DNA from: Pseudomonas psychrophila
GTDB taxonomy: Bacteria; Pseudomonadota; Gammaproteobacteria; Pseudomonadales; Pseudomonadaceae
DNA: 64,000 bases
Direction of reading: 5' to 3'
NCBI RefSeq assembly: GCF_001043005.1
Contig: NZ_JYKZ01000004.1
Coordinates: 62,001 to 126,000, forward strand
The notes beneath the pieces are model-generated. The model had not been told where the DNA came from. It saw only the letters and a program-made list of their open reading frames with translations, and searched no databases. Below, one piece after another: positions 16,756 to 25,679 of this stretch. The first letter of the stretch is position 1, and each line of letters starts with the position of its first letter. Position numbers and translations under genes: made by a program.

Positions 16756-17625
16756 ATGCCGATTTCACATGCGCAGTTGAAAGCCTTTCACGCGGTCGCC
16801 GTCCACGGCAGTTTTACCCGCGCCGCCGAACGGTTGTTTTTGAGCCAGCCGGCCATCTCCGATCAGGTCAGAAAACTTGAGGAACGTTTTGGCGTGCTGC
16901 TTTTTCACCGCAACAAACGCTCGGTACGCCTGACGGATCTGGGTGAGCGCCTGCTAAGCATCACTCAGCGTCTTTTCGTGGTGCAGGCCGAGGCACAGGA
17001 GCTGTTGCAAGACTCCCGCGCCCTGCAAACCGGGAGCCTGATTCTGGCCGTCGACGCGCCGGTTCATGTACTGCCCCAAATAGCCCGTTTCTGTGAACGC
17101 TACCCGGGGATCACAGTAAAAATCGAAACAGGAAACACCGACGAATCCCTGACACGCCTGTTCAACTACCAAGCGGACTTGGCATTGCTGGGGCGCGATG
17201 TCAGCGATGAGCGATTGCTGAGCGTGCCCTTGCGCAGCGATCCAATGGTGGCGTTTGTGGCCCGTACCCACCCGTGGGCCAGTCGCAGTTCCATCTGCCT
17301 GGCCGACCTGGATGACACCCCCTTGGTGCTGCGCGAAGTAGGCTCGGTGACCCGACAAACCCTTGAAGAAGAAATGAGCCAGGCTGGACTGCGCATTCGC
17401 GCCGCGATCCAGGTGGAAGGCCGCGAAGCTGCACGTGAAGCGGTGGTTGTCGGCATTGGCGTAGGGGTGGTATCGGCGGCAGAATTCGGGTCGGACTCAC
17501 GGGTATGCGCCCTGCCCATTACCGACTGCAAAAGACGCCTGACTGAAACCCTGGTCTGCCTGCGCGAGCAGAGTTCACGGCGTGTGGTGGCGACGTTTCT
17601 GGAAATTGTGAAGGAGAGTTTGTAA
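16756..17625 (+). CDS. LysR-family regulator, likely of the phosphonate transporter/oxidoreductase pair
   Basis: A 289-residue LysR protein. The winged helix-turn-helix (LKAFHAVAVHGSFTRAAERL, FLSQPAISDQVRKLE) is at residues 7-62, then a linker and a two-lobed effector domain (SLILAVDAPVHVLPQIARF; GIGVGVVSAAEFG). It resembles the second LysR of this island (17681-18538) in length and pattern, both with TRAA.RLF.SQPA, so the two look like paralogues. Divergence from the MFS-FAD operon suggests it activates that operon when aminophosphonate is present. Confidence 0.88.
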   Translation: MPISHAQLKAFHAVAVHGSFTRAAERLFLSQPAISDQVRKLEERFGVLLFHRNKRSVRLTDLGERLLSITQRLFVVQAEAQELLQDSRALQTGSLILAVDAPVHVLPQIARFCERYPGITVKIETGNTDESLTRLFNYQADLALLGRDVSDERLLSVPLRSDPMVAFVARTHPWASRSSICLADLDDTPLVLREVGSVTRQTLEEEMSQAGLRIRAAIQVEGREAAREAVVVGIGVGVVSAAEFGSDSRVCALPITDCKRRLTETLVCLREQSSRRVVATFLEIVKESL

Positions 17626-17644
17626 GCCCATGGACAGTCTAGTT

Positions 17645-17664
17645 TGGGAGTGAGCCAGCTCCCA
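17645..17664. repeat. Solo REP-like hairpin
   Basis: TGGGAG and CTCCCA flank an 8-base loop between the two convergent LysR genes. On the minus strand it begins GTGGGAG, as in the REP family at 54069. Confidence 0.5.
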
Positions 17665-17680
17665 CAGGATTAAAGCGCCT

Positions 17681-18538
17681 TTACGGCGCCAGCTCCATGA
17701 ATGCCTTGATCAGCCGCAACTCGGCACGCCGCTCCATACAACCGAGCATATGCAGATTGACCAACCCAGCACCGTTGATCGGCACCGCGCGTACACGCGG
17801 GTCATGGCTGACTTCTACCGAAGACACGATTCCCACCCCGAGCTGAGCAGCTACCGCTTCGGTGACGGCTTCGCGGCTGTCCAGTTCCAGCAACACCCGC
17901 GGGTTGACTGCGGCCAGCTCACAGGCAGTGTCGAAGGTGCGACGGGTGATCGATGTCGGTTCACGCAACACCATGATCACCTGATCCAGTTGCGCAATCT
18001 CGACACCATCCGGCAGCGCCAGCCACGGGTGATTGGCCGGCACCAAGGCGCATATCCTGGACTGATCCAGCGCGCGCAAGGTCAACCCTTTGCGCGGTTC
18101 GACCTCTGTCAGCACAGCCACATCGGCATGCTCCGACAACAACGCCGCCAGGGTTTCCTGGGCATTGCCCAAACGCAAGTTCACGGTGATCCCCGGATAA
18201 CGCGCCCGCAAGCTGGCCAGCATCGGCATCACCAAATGCGGACCGTCGGCCGCCACCTCAAGCCGTCCGGTGAGCAGTTGGCGATTGGCCTCCAGCATGA
18301 CCTGTGCCTCATCCACCAAACCAAACATGGCGCGGGTGATGGCAGCAAGCCTGGTGCCTTCTTCGGTCAACTCTACACGCCGTGCAGTACGCCGCAGCAA
18401 GGTGATTTGATAGTGCTCTTCAAGAGCCTTGATGTGCCCGGTTACGGCCGGCTGACTGATAAAAAGTCGCGCCGCAGCGCGGGTAAAACTGCCTTCACGG
18501 GCCACGGCGTCAAAGGCACGAAGCTGGAATAAATTCAT
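17681..18538 (-). CDS. LysR-family regulator of phnWX
   Basis: A 285-residue LysR protein: helix-turn-helix at residues about 5-60 (FDAVAREGSFTRAAARLF, ISQPAVTGHIKALE) and an effector domain (LEVAADGPHLVMPMLASL; AAQLGVGIVSSVEVS). It is divergent from phnW across 113 bp that contains a textbook LysR box at 18577-18597. In P. aeruginosa a LysR gene lies next to phnWX in the same way. The probable inducer is aminoethylphosphonate or a breakdown product. It converges on the other LysR gene with 55 bp between stops. Confidence 0.9.
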   Translation of the reverse strand: MNLFQLRAFDAVAREGSFTRAAARLFISQPAVTGHIKALEEHYQITLLRRTARRVELTEEGTRLAAITRAMFGLVDEAQVMLEANRQLLTGRLEVAADGPHLVMPMLASLRARYPGITVNLRLGNAQETLAALLSEHADVAVLTEVEPRKGLTLRALDQSRICALVPANHPWLALPDGVEIAQLDQVIMVLREPTSITRRTFDTACELAAVNPRVLLELDSREAVTEAVAAQLGVGIVSSVEVSHDPRVRAVPINGAGLVNLHMLGCMERRAELRLIKAFMELAP

Positions 18539-18576
18539 GCATAACCCTCACTGATGGCTGGCATAACAACAAACAA

Positions 18577-18597
18577 TTTGATTGATATCAACTCAAA
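18577..18597. promoter_or_regulatory. LysR-type operator (T-N11-A) in the phnW promoter region
   Basis: TTTGA (18577-18581), 11 bp, TCAAA (18593-18597), with the inner perfect palindrome TTGATATCAA (18582-18591). It lies 55 bp before phnW and 39 bp before the divergent LysR gene. Confidence 0.65.
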
Positions 18598-18651
18598 CTG
18601 CAATTTATGCCCTGTACCAAGTAGCCATCCAATGCTTGTGAGGACTTCAGA

Positions 18652-19761
18652 ATGAGTACTGCCGCGCCGATCCTGCTGACCCCCGGTCCACTGACAACGT
18701 CGGCGCGTACCCGCCAGGCGATGATGGTCGACTGGGGTTCCTGGGATGACAGCTTCAACCAGTTAACTGCCAGCCTCTGCGACCAACTGCTGACCATCGT
18801 CAATGGCAAGAGCAGCCATCACTGTGTGCCTCTGCAAGGCAGCGGCACCTTCGCCGTCGAGGCCGCCATCGGCACCCTGGTGCCACGAGATGGCAATGTG
18901 CTGGTGCTGATCAACGGTGCCTATGGCAAACGACTGGCCAAGATCTGCGAAGTGCTGGGGCGTCGCTTCAGCACCTTTGAAACAGCTGAAGATGAACCCA
19001 CCACTGCTGCCGACGTAGAGCGTCTGCTGAGTGCCGACCCGAGCATCACCCATGTGGCTCTGATTCACTGCGAAACCAGTACCGGAATTCTTAATCCGCT
19101 GCCCGAAATTGCAACGGTCATTGCTCAACACGGGAAACGTCTGATCATCGACGCCATGAGTTCTTTCGGCGCTCTGCCCATTGATGCGCAGCAAGTCCCT
19201 TTCGACGCGCTGATCGCCGCCTCCGGAAAATGCCTGGAAGGCGTTCCGGGCATGGGGTTTGTTTTCGCCCGCAAAGAGGCACTGGCGAACGCAGCAGGCA
19301 ACAGTCACTCACTGGCGATGGACCTGTTTGATCAGCACGCCTATATGGCCAAGACAGGCCAATGGCGCTTCACTCCGCCCACCCACGTGGTCGCGGCCTT
19401 GCACGAAGCCCTGCTGCAGTACAACGAAGAAGGCGGTTTGCCGGCACGCCACCAGCGTTATGCCAACAACTGCCAGACGCTGCTCGACGGCATGGCCGGG
19501 CTGGGTATCCGTAGCTTCCTGCCCGACGCCATTCAAGCGCCGATTATCGTCACCTTCCATGCCCCCAAAGATCCGCGCTACCAGTTCAAGGAGTTCTATG
19601 AACGCGTCAAAGCCAAGGGTTTCATCTTGTATCCGGGCAAATTGACCCAGGTCGAAACCTTCCGCGTGGGCTGCATCGGTCACGTCAATAAGGCTGAGAT
19701 GCAGGCTGCCGTCAATGCGGTAGGCCAGGTGCTGCAAGAGATGGAAGTCTTCGAGATCTGA
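18652..19761 (+). CDS. phnW: 2-aminoethylphosphonate:pyruvate transaminase
   Basis: A 369-residue PLP enzyme converting 2-aminoethylphosphonate and pyruvate to phosphonoacetaldehyde and alanine. The PLP lysine is Lys193 in [21 protein letters not shown] carries the PLP-pyridine Asp167; [10 protein letters not shown] is the usual N-terminus. Length is standard. It is followed after 85 bp by phnX, and preceded by a LysR operator. The first segment (APILLTPGP) and ATG 18652 after a weak AGGACTTCAGA give a sure start. Confidence 0.95.
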   Translation: MSTAAPILLTPGPLTTSARTRQAMMVDWGSWDDSFNQLTASLCDQLLTIVNGKSSHHCVPLQGSGTFAVEAAIGTLVPRDGNVLVLINGAYGKRLAKICEVLGRRFSTFETAEDEPTTAADVERLLSADPSITHVALIHCETSTGILNPLPEIATVIAQHGKRLIIDAMSSFGALPIDAQQVPFDALIAASGKCLEGVPGMGFVFARKEALANAAGNSHSLAMDLFDQHAYMAKTGQWRFTPPTHVVAALHEALLQYNEEGGLPARHQRYANNCQTLLDGMAGLGIRSFLPDAIQAPIIVTFHAPKDPRYQFKEFYERVKAKGFILYPGKLTQVETFRVGCIGHVNKAEMQAAVNAVGQVLQEMEVFEI

Positions 19762-19765
19762 TGAT

Positions 19766-19786
19766 GTGGGGGCGAGGCGCTCCCAC
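19766..19786. repeat. Solo REP-like hairpin between phnW and phnX
   Basis: GTGGGGGCG and CGCTCCCAC form a 9-bp stem with one G-T pair around AGG. It starts 4 bp after the phnW stop and may tune phnX expression or mRNA stability. Confidence 0.5.
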
Positions 19787-19846
19787 CTGCTTGAACAACC
19801 CAAATTACTTCGTGCGGCACAGCCCGCTCATACAGGATTGACAGAC

Positions 19847-20674
19847 ATGAATTACACCAACCCGAGCAAACTCCAGGCAGCCATTCTCGATTGGGCAGGC
19901 ACCGTGGTCGACTTTGGCTCGTTCGCACCGACGCAAATTTTTGTCGAAGCCTTCGCCGAGTTCGACGTACAGGTTTCCATCGAAGAAGCACGCGGCCCGA
20001 TGGGCATGGGCAAGTGGGACCACATCCGCACCTTGTGTGACCAACCACAAATCACCGAGCGCTATACAAACGTGTTTGGCCGCGCGCCGACTGACGAAGA
20101 CGTAACCGCCATTTACCAACGTTTTATGCCGCTGCAAATCGAAAAAATTGCCGAGCACTCGGCCCTGATCCCCGGCGCATTGGAAACCATCGCCAAACTG
20201 CGTGAACAAGGCATCAAAATCGGATCATGCTCGGGCTACCCGGCGCAGGTGATGGCCAAAGTCGTTGAGCTGGCGGCCACCAATGGCTACGTCGCGGATC
20301 ACGTAGTGGCCACCGACGAAGTGCCCAATGGCCGCCCGTGGCCCGCTCAAGCACTGGCCAACGTGATCGCGCTGGGCATCGATGATGTAGGCGCCTGCGT
20401 GAAAATCGACGACACCGTGCCGGGCATCCTCGAAGGCCGCCGTGCAGGCATGTGGACGGTCGCGCTGGTGTGCTCCGGCAACGCGCTGGGCTTGACCTAC
20501 GCGCAATACAAGGCGCTGGATGCCGCGACACTGGACAGTGAGCGCACCCGCATTCATGCCTTGTTTGCAGGCTCACGCCCCCACTACCTGATAGACACCA
20601 TCAGCGACCTGCCGAACGTCATTGCCGATATCAACCAGCGCCTGGCCAATGGCGAAATGCCACAAAGCAGCTAA
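19847..20674 (+). CDS. phnX: Phosphonoacetaldehyde hydrolase (phosphonatase)
   Basis: A 275-residue HAD-superfamily enzyme that cleaves phosphonoacetaldehyde to acetaldehyde and phosphate. The nucleophile Asp15 is in [14 protein letters not shown], and Lys56 ([11 protein letters not shown]), which forms the Schiff base, is in the cap domain as in the family. [16 protein letters not shown] is HAD motif III/IV. ATG 19847 (AGGA about 10 nt upstream) gives the standard length; upstream in-frame codons are not family-like. It completes the phnWX pathway and ends 8 bp before a terminator. Confidence 0.95.
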   Translation: MNYTNPSKLQAAILDWAGTVVDFGSFAPTQIFVEAFAEFDVQVSIEEARGPMGMGKWDHIRTLCDQPQITERYTNVFGRAPTDEDVTAIYQRFMPLQIEKIAEHSALIPGALETIAKLREQGIKIGSCSGYPAQVMAKVVELAATNGYVADHVVATDEVPNGRPWPAQALANVIALGIDDVGACVKIDDTVPGILEGRRAGMWTVALVCSGNALGLTYAQYKALDAATLDSERTRIHALFAGSRPHYLIDTISDLPNVIADINQRLANGEMPQSS

Positions 20675-20682
20675 GTGAGATA

Positions 20683-20723
20683 AAAAAACGCGGCTGCCCT
20701 GAGTCAGGCCTGCCGCGTTTTTT
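20683..20723. terminator. Bidirectional intrinsic terminator after phnX
   Basis: AAAAAACGCGGC (20683-20694) pairs with GCCGCGTTTTTT (20712-20723). It serves phnX on plus and the FMN reductase gene on minus. Confidence 0.88.
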
Positions 20724-20734
20724 ATGAGAAAGAC

Positions 20735-21295
20735 TCAGCGTTTGTGTTGCTGCTCGACCCAATTGGCAAAGTCGTCGATGAATTTCTGCAAAAACGGTCG
20801 AGTTTTGTCTGACAGCTTTCCAGACGCATCAATTGCATCCCCCGCCCCGCCCAGGTACGCTTCAGGCTGCTGCATGCACGGCACATTGAGGAAAACCAGT
20901 GACTGGCGCAAATGCTGGTTTGCCCCAAAGCCGCCAATGGCTCCCGGAGAAACACTGATCACGGCACCCGGCTTGCCACTGAACACGCTTTGACCATAGG
21001 GACGCGAGCCGACATCAATCGCGTTTTTCAATACACCCGGCACCGAGCGGTTGTATTCAGGGGTCACGAACAGCACAGCGTCGGCCGGGCGTACCTGATC
21101 GCGAAACGTGCTGTAAGACGCAGGTGGCGGCGTGACATCAATGTCTTCGTTATAAAGCGCCAAGTCACCGATTTCGACAATATCCAGCTTAAGACTTGCC
21201 GGAGACAGTTCTGCCAGAGCAAGGGCGACTTTTCGATTGAGAGAATCTTTCCTCAGACTACCGACCAACACCGCAACGCTGTAGACCTTGCTCAT
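20735..21295 (-). CDS. NAD(P)H-dependent FMN reductase (ChrR/YieF-like)
   Basis: A 186-residue flavodoxin-fold protein. GSLRKDSLNRK binds the FMN phosphate and PEYNRSVPGVLKNAIDVGS is the family signature that contacts the flavin ring; SPGAIGGFGA precedes the next loop. Relatives reduce quinones, chromate and azo dyes using NAD(P)H, and protect against oxidative stress. It is a single gene with its own terminator; no metal-resistance genes are beside it, so I give no symbol. Confidence 0.88.
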   Translation of the reverse strand: MSKVYSVAVLVGSLRKDSLNRKVALALAELSPASLKLDIVEIGDLALYNEDIDVTPPPASYSTFRDQVRPADAVLFVTPEYNRSVPGVLKNAIDVGSRPYGQSVFSGKPGAVISVSPGAIGGFGANQHLRQSLVFLNVPCMQQPEAYLGGAGDAIDASGKLSDKTRPFLQKFIDDFANWVEQQHKR

Positions 21296-21492
21296 AGAAA
21301 AACCCCGAGTCTGTAGTTGTAGGAAGAGTAGTTATAGATGATCGGACGCCTTTCTTGCACCCCAGTTCACCCTATCTGCCTGCAAGCCTGTAAAGTAGCA
21401 GGACTATTTTTTTCACATTGCTAAACTTCCCCTACTGATCAACGGTCTACAGAACCGCAAATTGGGTGTTTATCTCCAGAGGTTCTCTACAA

Positions 21493-21714
21493 ATGGCGGC
21501 AGTTCTCGTTGGGCAATTTCATGCAAGGGATGCGGAAGGTCGCGTCTATTCCGTGCATGAGTTTGAAGATACACAAGCGGCAGGCGACCAACCGGTAAAA
21601 ACGTACAAACTGGCCATTGGCGATCGCGTCAAAAAGAACGACGACAATACCTTCGAGCTAGTACAGTCGGGCGTCATACTGGTTCGAGATCCTTCTCCGG
21701 TTGTCGCCGCCTAA
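21493..21714 (+). CDS. Small conserved-looking protein of unknown function
   Basis: A 73-residue soluble protein beginning MAAVLVGQFHARDAEGR. I do not recognise a family. The sequence is beta-rich, with VYSVHEFEDTQ, a KTYKLAIGDRVKKNDDNTF stretch and ELVQSGVILVRD; it ends PSPVVAA. Alternating strand and turn patterns suggest a small beta-barrel. ATG 21493 is chosen; an upstream in-frame TTG at 21466 adds an unlikely MFISRGSLQ. It has about 200 bp of AT-rich upstream sequence and is followed by a LysR gene on the same strand after 95 bp. Confidence 0.6.
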   Translation: MAAVLVGQFHARDAEGRVYSVHEFEDTQAAGDQPVKTYKLAIGDRVKKNDDNTFELVQSGVILVRDPSPVVAA

Positions 21715-21809
21715 CCTGCTGCCCGCGGCATATCGCTGAAGTCAAAGGATGAGACTTGGGTCAGGCTTCATAACGCTGAAACCTCATCTGCCGGACATGG
21801 ACTTCACGC

Positions 21810-22721
21810 ATGCGTTTACGCCACATCGAAGTGATTCAAGCCATCTTGCAAACCGGCAATCTCGGCCATGCTGCCGAGTTGCTGCAATTGCCCGCGGCAA
21901 CCCTCAGCGCCACGCTGCAGGAAGCCGAGCAGCAATTGGGCTTTATGCTGTTTGCCAGTGTTCGCGGGCGGCTTAAAGCCACCCGCGACACCCTTGTGCT
22001 CCAACCCCATATCAACCAGCTGTACCAGGCACTTGAGCCGCTACGCCAGCTTGGCAACGACTTGCGCCAGCATCAGGAGCCGGCCTTGCGCGTGGCCTGC
22101 AGCGAAACCCTGGCACACCCCCTTCTGCCGCACTGCATAGGTGCCCTCAGGCGCCGTTTCCCCGATACGCCGACCACCTTGACCAGCCAGCCTTGCGCCG
22201 AAATTGTGCGCCGCCTGTTAATGGACGAATGCGATATCGGCCTGAGTTTGCAGGCATCTGAACAACCCGGGATCGACTGCCAGCCGCTGATTCAAGGCAA
22301 AGTGCAGTTCCTGGCACCCCACGGCTGGTTATCCCCCAAGCACAAATACATCGCACTGCAAGAGTTGGCTGGACAGGCAATGATTGGCCTGCAGCAGCAC
22401 GACCCTTTGAGCCGCCTGCTCGATGACAAGCTTCAAGCCTTGCGCCCGGTGCCTGTGGTACAGATTCAGGTTCAGAGTTACCAGATGATGCGCAGCATGG
22501 TGGAAGCTGGCGAAGGGTTGGCGCTGGTCGATCCGTTCACGGCAGTGGGAGCCAAAACCAGCGGGCTGGATGTGTGCCCACTGTCACCGGCTATCCCGGT
22601 AACACTCTACGGGCTGACCCGCAAAGACGCACAGCCCGGGCCTGCGCTTAAGGCACTGCTCGATATCGTGCGTCAAAAGGCCGAGGCATTACTCGCGGAT
22701 CAGGGGTTGGTGGTGCTGTAA
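21810..22721 (+). CDS. LysR-family regulator, target unknown
   Basis: A 303-residue LysR protein. The DNA-binding domain is HIEVIQAILQTGNLGHAAEL with LQLPAATLSATLQEAEQQLG; the effector domain contains CIGALRRRFPDTPTTL and YQMMRSMVEAGEGLALVDPF, a pattern like the LysR/NocR/OccR subgroup that senses amino acids or opines. No divergent partner gene is present (the 73-residue gene upstream is on the same strand, the acetyltransferase downstream converges), so its regulon cannot be guessed from context. Confidence 0.88.
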   Translation: MRLRHIEVIQAILQTGNLGHAAELLQLPAATLSATLQEAEQQLGFMLFASVRGRLKATRDTLVLQPHINQLYQALEPLRQLGNDLRQHQEPALRVACSETLAHPLLPHCIGALRRRFPDTPTTLTSQPCAEIVRRLLMDECDIGLSLQASEQPGIDCQPLIQGKVQFLAPHGWLSPKHKYIALQELAGQAMIGLQQHDPLSRLLDDKLQALRPVPVVQIQVQSYQMMRSMVEAGEGLALVDPFTAVGAKTSGLDVCPLSPAIPVTLYGLTRKDAQPGPALKALLDIVRQKAEALLADQGLVVL

Positions 22722-22738
22722 CAACCGCCCCATGACCT

Positions 22739-23320
22739 TCAAAGTACTGCGTCGCGATTCTCAAACATCAAATACCAGAAGATCGCCACTTCGCTGGTCT
22801 GCGGGTCTATGCCGCGATAGCGCAGGTAATCGATGCCACCGACCTGATACCCGCAACGCTCATACAACCGGCATGCGCCAAGGTTGTTGTTTTGGGTTTC
22901 CAGCATGATTCCCGGCAGGTTTTTTTTGTGGCTCCAGAACTTGACCACATCCAGCAATGACTTGGCCACGCCATGGCGACGGGCGCTGGCGACGACGGCC
23001 AGCTCATCCACGTGGGCGAAGCCATTCCAGTTGGTGCTCACCACCACATGCCCGACCGGCTGATTGTCCAGGTACGCCATGAAGATGTCGCTGTCCTTGC
23101 CACCCCGATAGCTGGCAAATTCATCAGGGTCGATGCCGTAGCATTTGCGATAAGGCGTGATCAGGTCCAGCGGCCAGTGCTCGACCCTTTTATGGCGGTC
23201 GGCACGAGCGTAAGCGCGAACCTCAAAGCTGAAGTCATTGCACCACACATACGGCGCAAAACCTTCGTCGGCCAAACGTACAGAGACTTGAGGGTCTTTG
23301 GGGTTCATAACCAGATGCAT
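22739..23320 (-). CDS. GNAT-family N-acetyltransferase
   Basis: A 193-residue single-domain acetyltransferase. The acetyl-CoA-binding motif A is ELAVVASARRHGVAKSLL (RRHGVA fits Q/RxxGxG/A), with ETQNNNLGACRLYERCGYQ as motif B. The layout resembles streptothricin-type acetyltransferases, but the substrate cannot be told from the sequence. It converges with the LysR gene with 17 bp between stops and is 92 bp downstream of dnaQ. Confidence 0.88.
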   Translation of the reverse strand: MHLVMNPKDPQVSVRLADEGFAPYVWCNDFSFEVRAYARADRHKRVEHWPLDLITPYRKCYGIDPDEFASYRGGKDSDIFMAYLDNQPVGHVVVSTNWNGFAHVDELAVVASARRHGVAKSLLDVVKFWSHKKNLPGIMLETQNNNLGACRLYERCGYQVGGIDYLRYRGIDPQTSEVAIFWYLMFENRDAVL

Positions 23321-23412
23321 GAAAAATCCTTCTTTCTTGTCGTCGATGCTGACAATGGGCTGCTGTGCAACCCATTGCAGCCTGCGGCAGCGACTACAAG
23401 GTTAGCGCAAGG

Positions 23413-24171
23413 CTATTGCAGCGTCTGTCCCTTAGCGTCGAGAAGCTGGGCCCACAACGAGGGGCTGCCTGCCGATTTGGCAATGGCTTCAAGACGAGCC
23501 GCATGCTCGGCCAAGTCGCTTTCACTTGCACGAATAATCCGACCCGGCTGACGGTCGGCCGACAAGCGGCGGATTTCGCTGGCCTGATTGCCTGAGCCTT
23601 CGCCAGAACCATTGCCGTCGGAAGCATTACCGGCCAACGACAGGCTGGTCTGACCACCGGTCATGGTCAGGTAAACGTCTGCCAGGATCTCGGAGTCGAG
23701 CAATGCGCCGTGGAGTTCACGGCCCGAGTTGTCGACACCATAGCGTTTGCACAAGGCATCAAGACTGTTGCGCTGCCCCGGGTGACGGGCCCGCGCCATG
23801 GCCAGGGTATCGAGGATGGAGCAGTGACGGGTTATGTCCGCCCGGTCCGTCTGCCCGATCAGGGCAAATTCGTTGTTCAGAAAGCCCACGTCAAACGCGG
23901 CGTTATGAATGATCAACTGAGCGCCCTTGATGAAGTCAAAAAACTCATCGGCCACTTCAGCAAAGCGGGGCTTGCCCACCAGAAATTCGTTGGTAATACC
24001 GTGAACGCCGATGGCGCCCTCGTCACTTTCACGGTCGGGCTGCAGGTATACGTGAAAATGCCGGCCGGTCAAACGACGCCCCATCAACTCGACGCAACCG
24101 ATCTCGATCACGCGGTGGCCGTCAGTGACCGGCATACCGGTGGTTTCGGTATCGAGTACCACACTACGCAT
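23413..24171 (-). CDS. dnaQ: DNA polymerase III epsilon subunit (3'-5' proofreading exonuclease)
   Basis: A 252-residue DEDDh exonuclease. ExoI is VVLDTETTG (Asp7, Glu9), Exo[15 protein letters not shown], Exo[18 protein letters not shown] with the catalytic His. The C-terminal region (about 185-252) is the tail that binds the polymerase alpha subunit, with a Gly/Ser/Asn-rich linker [16 protein letters not shown] in between. It starts inside the end of rnhA (8-bp overlap), the standard gammaproteobacterial arrangement, here co-oriented rather than divergent. Confidence 0.96.
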   Translation of the reverse strand: MRSVVLDTETTGMPVTDGHRVIEIGCVELMGRRLTGRHFHVYLQPDRESDEGAIGVHGITNEFLVGKPRFAEVADEFFDFIKGAQLIIHNAAFDVGFLNNEFALIGQTDRADITRHCSILDTLAMARARHPGQRNSLDALCKRYGVDNSGRELHGALLDSEILADVYLTMTGGQTSLSLAGNASDGNGSGEGSGNQASEIRRLSADRQPGRIIRASESDLAEHAARLEAIAKSAGSPSLWAQLLDAKGQTLQ

Positions 24172-24616
24172 GCTTGATTCCCCGCACCTGATCTACTCCG
24201 CGGTTGGCCAACTGGTCGGCGCGTTCGTTGCCAGGATGACCGATGTGCCCACGTACCCACTGCCACTTCACGGTATGACGGTTGACCTGCTCATCGAGCA
24301 GCTTCCATAGATCGGCGTTTTTCACCGGCTCTTTGGAAGCGGTTTTCCAGCCGCGCTTTTTCCAGTTGACCATCCATTCGGTGATGCCTTTCATCACGTA
24401 CTGGGAGTCAGTCACCAGCAACACTTCACACGGGCGTTTAAGCTCTTCAAGACCGCGAATGGCGGCCATCAGCTCCATGCGGTTATTGGTGGTATTGGCT
24501 TCGCCACCCCAGAGTTCTTTTTCAACGCCCTGGCAGACCAGCAAGGCACCCCAGCCACCCGGGCCAGGATTGCCCTTGCAGGCACCATCGGTGAACATTT
24601 CAACGCTATCGGTCAT
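24164..24616 (-). CDS. rnhA: Ribonuclease HI
   Basis: A 150-residue enzyme that cleaves the RNA of RNA-DNA hybrids. [18 protein letters not shown] holds the first catalytic Asp (Asp10); [12 protein letters not shown] the Glu; [13 protein letters not shown] the next Asp; [15 protein letters not shown] the His and the last Asp. Length is typical. It overlaps dnaQ by 8 bp and follows the methyltransferase-like gene by 86 bp, probably forming one transcript. Confidence 0.97.
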   Translation of the reverse strand: MTDSVEMFTDGACKGNPGPGGWGALLVCQGVEKELWGGEANTTNNRMELMAAIRGLEELKRPCEVLLVTDSQYVMKGITEWMVNWKKRGWKTASKEPVKNADLWKLLDEQVNRHTVKWQWVRGHIGHPGNERADQLANRGVDQVRGIKHA

Positions 24617-24702
24617 TACAAACTATCCAGAAAAAGGCTGCTTATGGCCTGACCATCAGCAAGGGTCAGTGCCTGAGCCGGGCAAACCCGGCCCAACAAA
24701 AA

Positions 24703-25461
24703 TTAAGGTTCAGTGTGGCGCCGATTGACCTTGGCCATCTGCAGGGGAATCAGCTTGCCCATCGGTTCCCGGCGCAAAGGATTGACGGGGCGCAAGCCCA
24801 CCACCATTTTGCGTGCAACCAATATATAGAAGCCACCACCGGCCAATTGCCAGCTGCCAGCCTTGCGCTCCCAGCCTGAGAAACGGCTTTGCCACGCCTT
24901 GGATGCAAGCGGCGGACGATAGCACCCGAAGCGGCGTTTCTCCAGCGCAAAGCCCAGCAGATTCAGCCAGTCGGCGACCCGTGAAGGTGAAATGCAACGC
25001 GCTTTGCGCAGGGCATCCTTGGCGAACACATGGCGTAAGCCCCAACTGCTCCAGGGGTTGATCCCGACAATCAACAAATGACCGCCAGGACGCACGCTGC
25101 TGGCTGCTTCGCGCAACAAACCATGGGGCGAGAGGCAAAAATCCAGGCCGTGCTGCAACACCACCACATCCGCTGCGTGCTCACACAACGGCCACGCCTG
25201 CTCTTCACAAATGATCTCAACACCCGGCAGGGGGGCTCCAAGACGCACACTGCGGCGTACTTGCGCAGCCTCTGGAGGGGGTTCGGCGCCAGGGCCGTAA
25301 TGCACCAGATAGCCGCCGAAAAAGCGTCCCAGCTCATCCTCAAGCACACGCTGCTCATCTTCGAGCAACAACTGCCCAAGGGGGCCGGACAGCCATTCAC
25401 GCGCTGAACTGATCAGCGCCAGCCACTCAGGGTCTGCCTGAGCCAATGCTTTATCGGTCAT
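24703..25461 (-). CDS. Methyltransferase-fold protein with degenerate SAM motif
   Basis: A 252-residue class I methyltransferase-like protein. ADVVVLQHGLDF and LREAASSVRPGGHLLIVGIN are motifs around strands 4 and 5 of the fold. The first SAM-binding glycine motif (normally VLDxGCG) reads YLVHYGPGAEPPP, so cofactor binding may be altered. In P. aeruginosa the same gene stands between gloB and rnhA. ATG 25461 (MTDKALAQ) is chosen; the open frame runs 58 codons further without family-like sequence. The C-terminus is basic (NPLRREPMGKLIPLQMAKVNRR). Confidence 0.82.
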   Translation of the reverse strand: MTDKALAQADPEWLALISSAREWLSGPLGQLLLEDEQRVLEDELGRFFGGYLVHYGPGAEPPPEAAQVRRSVRLGAPLPGVEIICEEQAWPLCEHAADVVVLQHGLDFCLSPHGLLREAASSVRPGGHLLIVGINPWSSWGLRHVFAKDALRKARCISPSRVADWLNLLGFALEKRRFGCYRPPLASKAWQSRFSGWERKAGSWQLAGGGFYILVARKMVVGLRPVNPLRREPMGKLIPLQMAKVNRRHTEP

Positions 25462-25679
25462 CGCTCCTCCAACTCGCCGTCTACCAATCACAAGCCTTAA
25501 GGTTTGCTGACGTTTCTTTGCGGCCGCGACCATAGCACACGTGGTGCCGGGCGAGGCGCGAGCAGCGCAGTCAGGTTGTACTGAACAGGCTGGACGCAAC
25601 GTCGTCCTGCGACGCGGCTCGCAATGGAACATCAACAGACCCTAAGATGCGCCATTGTTTCGCACTTGGGAATTGCACC

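Noticed and set aside
24703..25635. Longer 310-residue form of the methyltransferase-like protein
   Set aside because: The first 58 codons are Arg/Cys-rich, not family-like and overlap the gloB promoter region; ATG 25461 is the better start.
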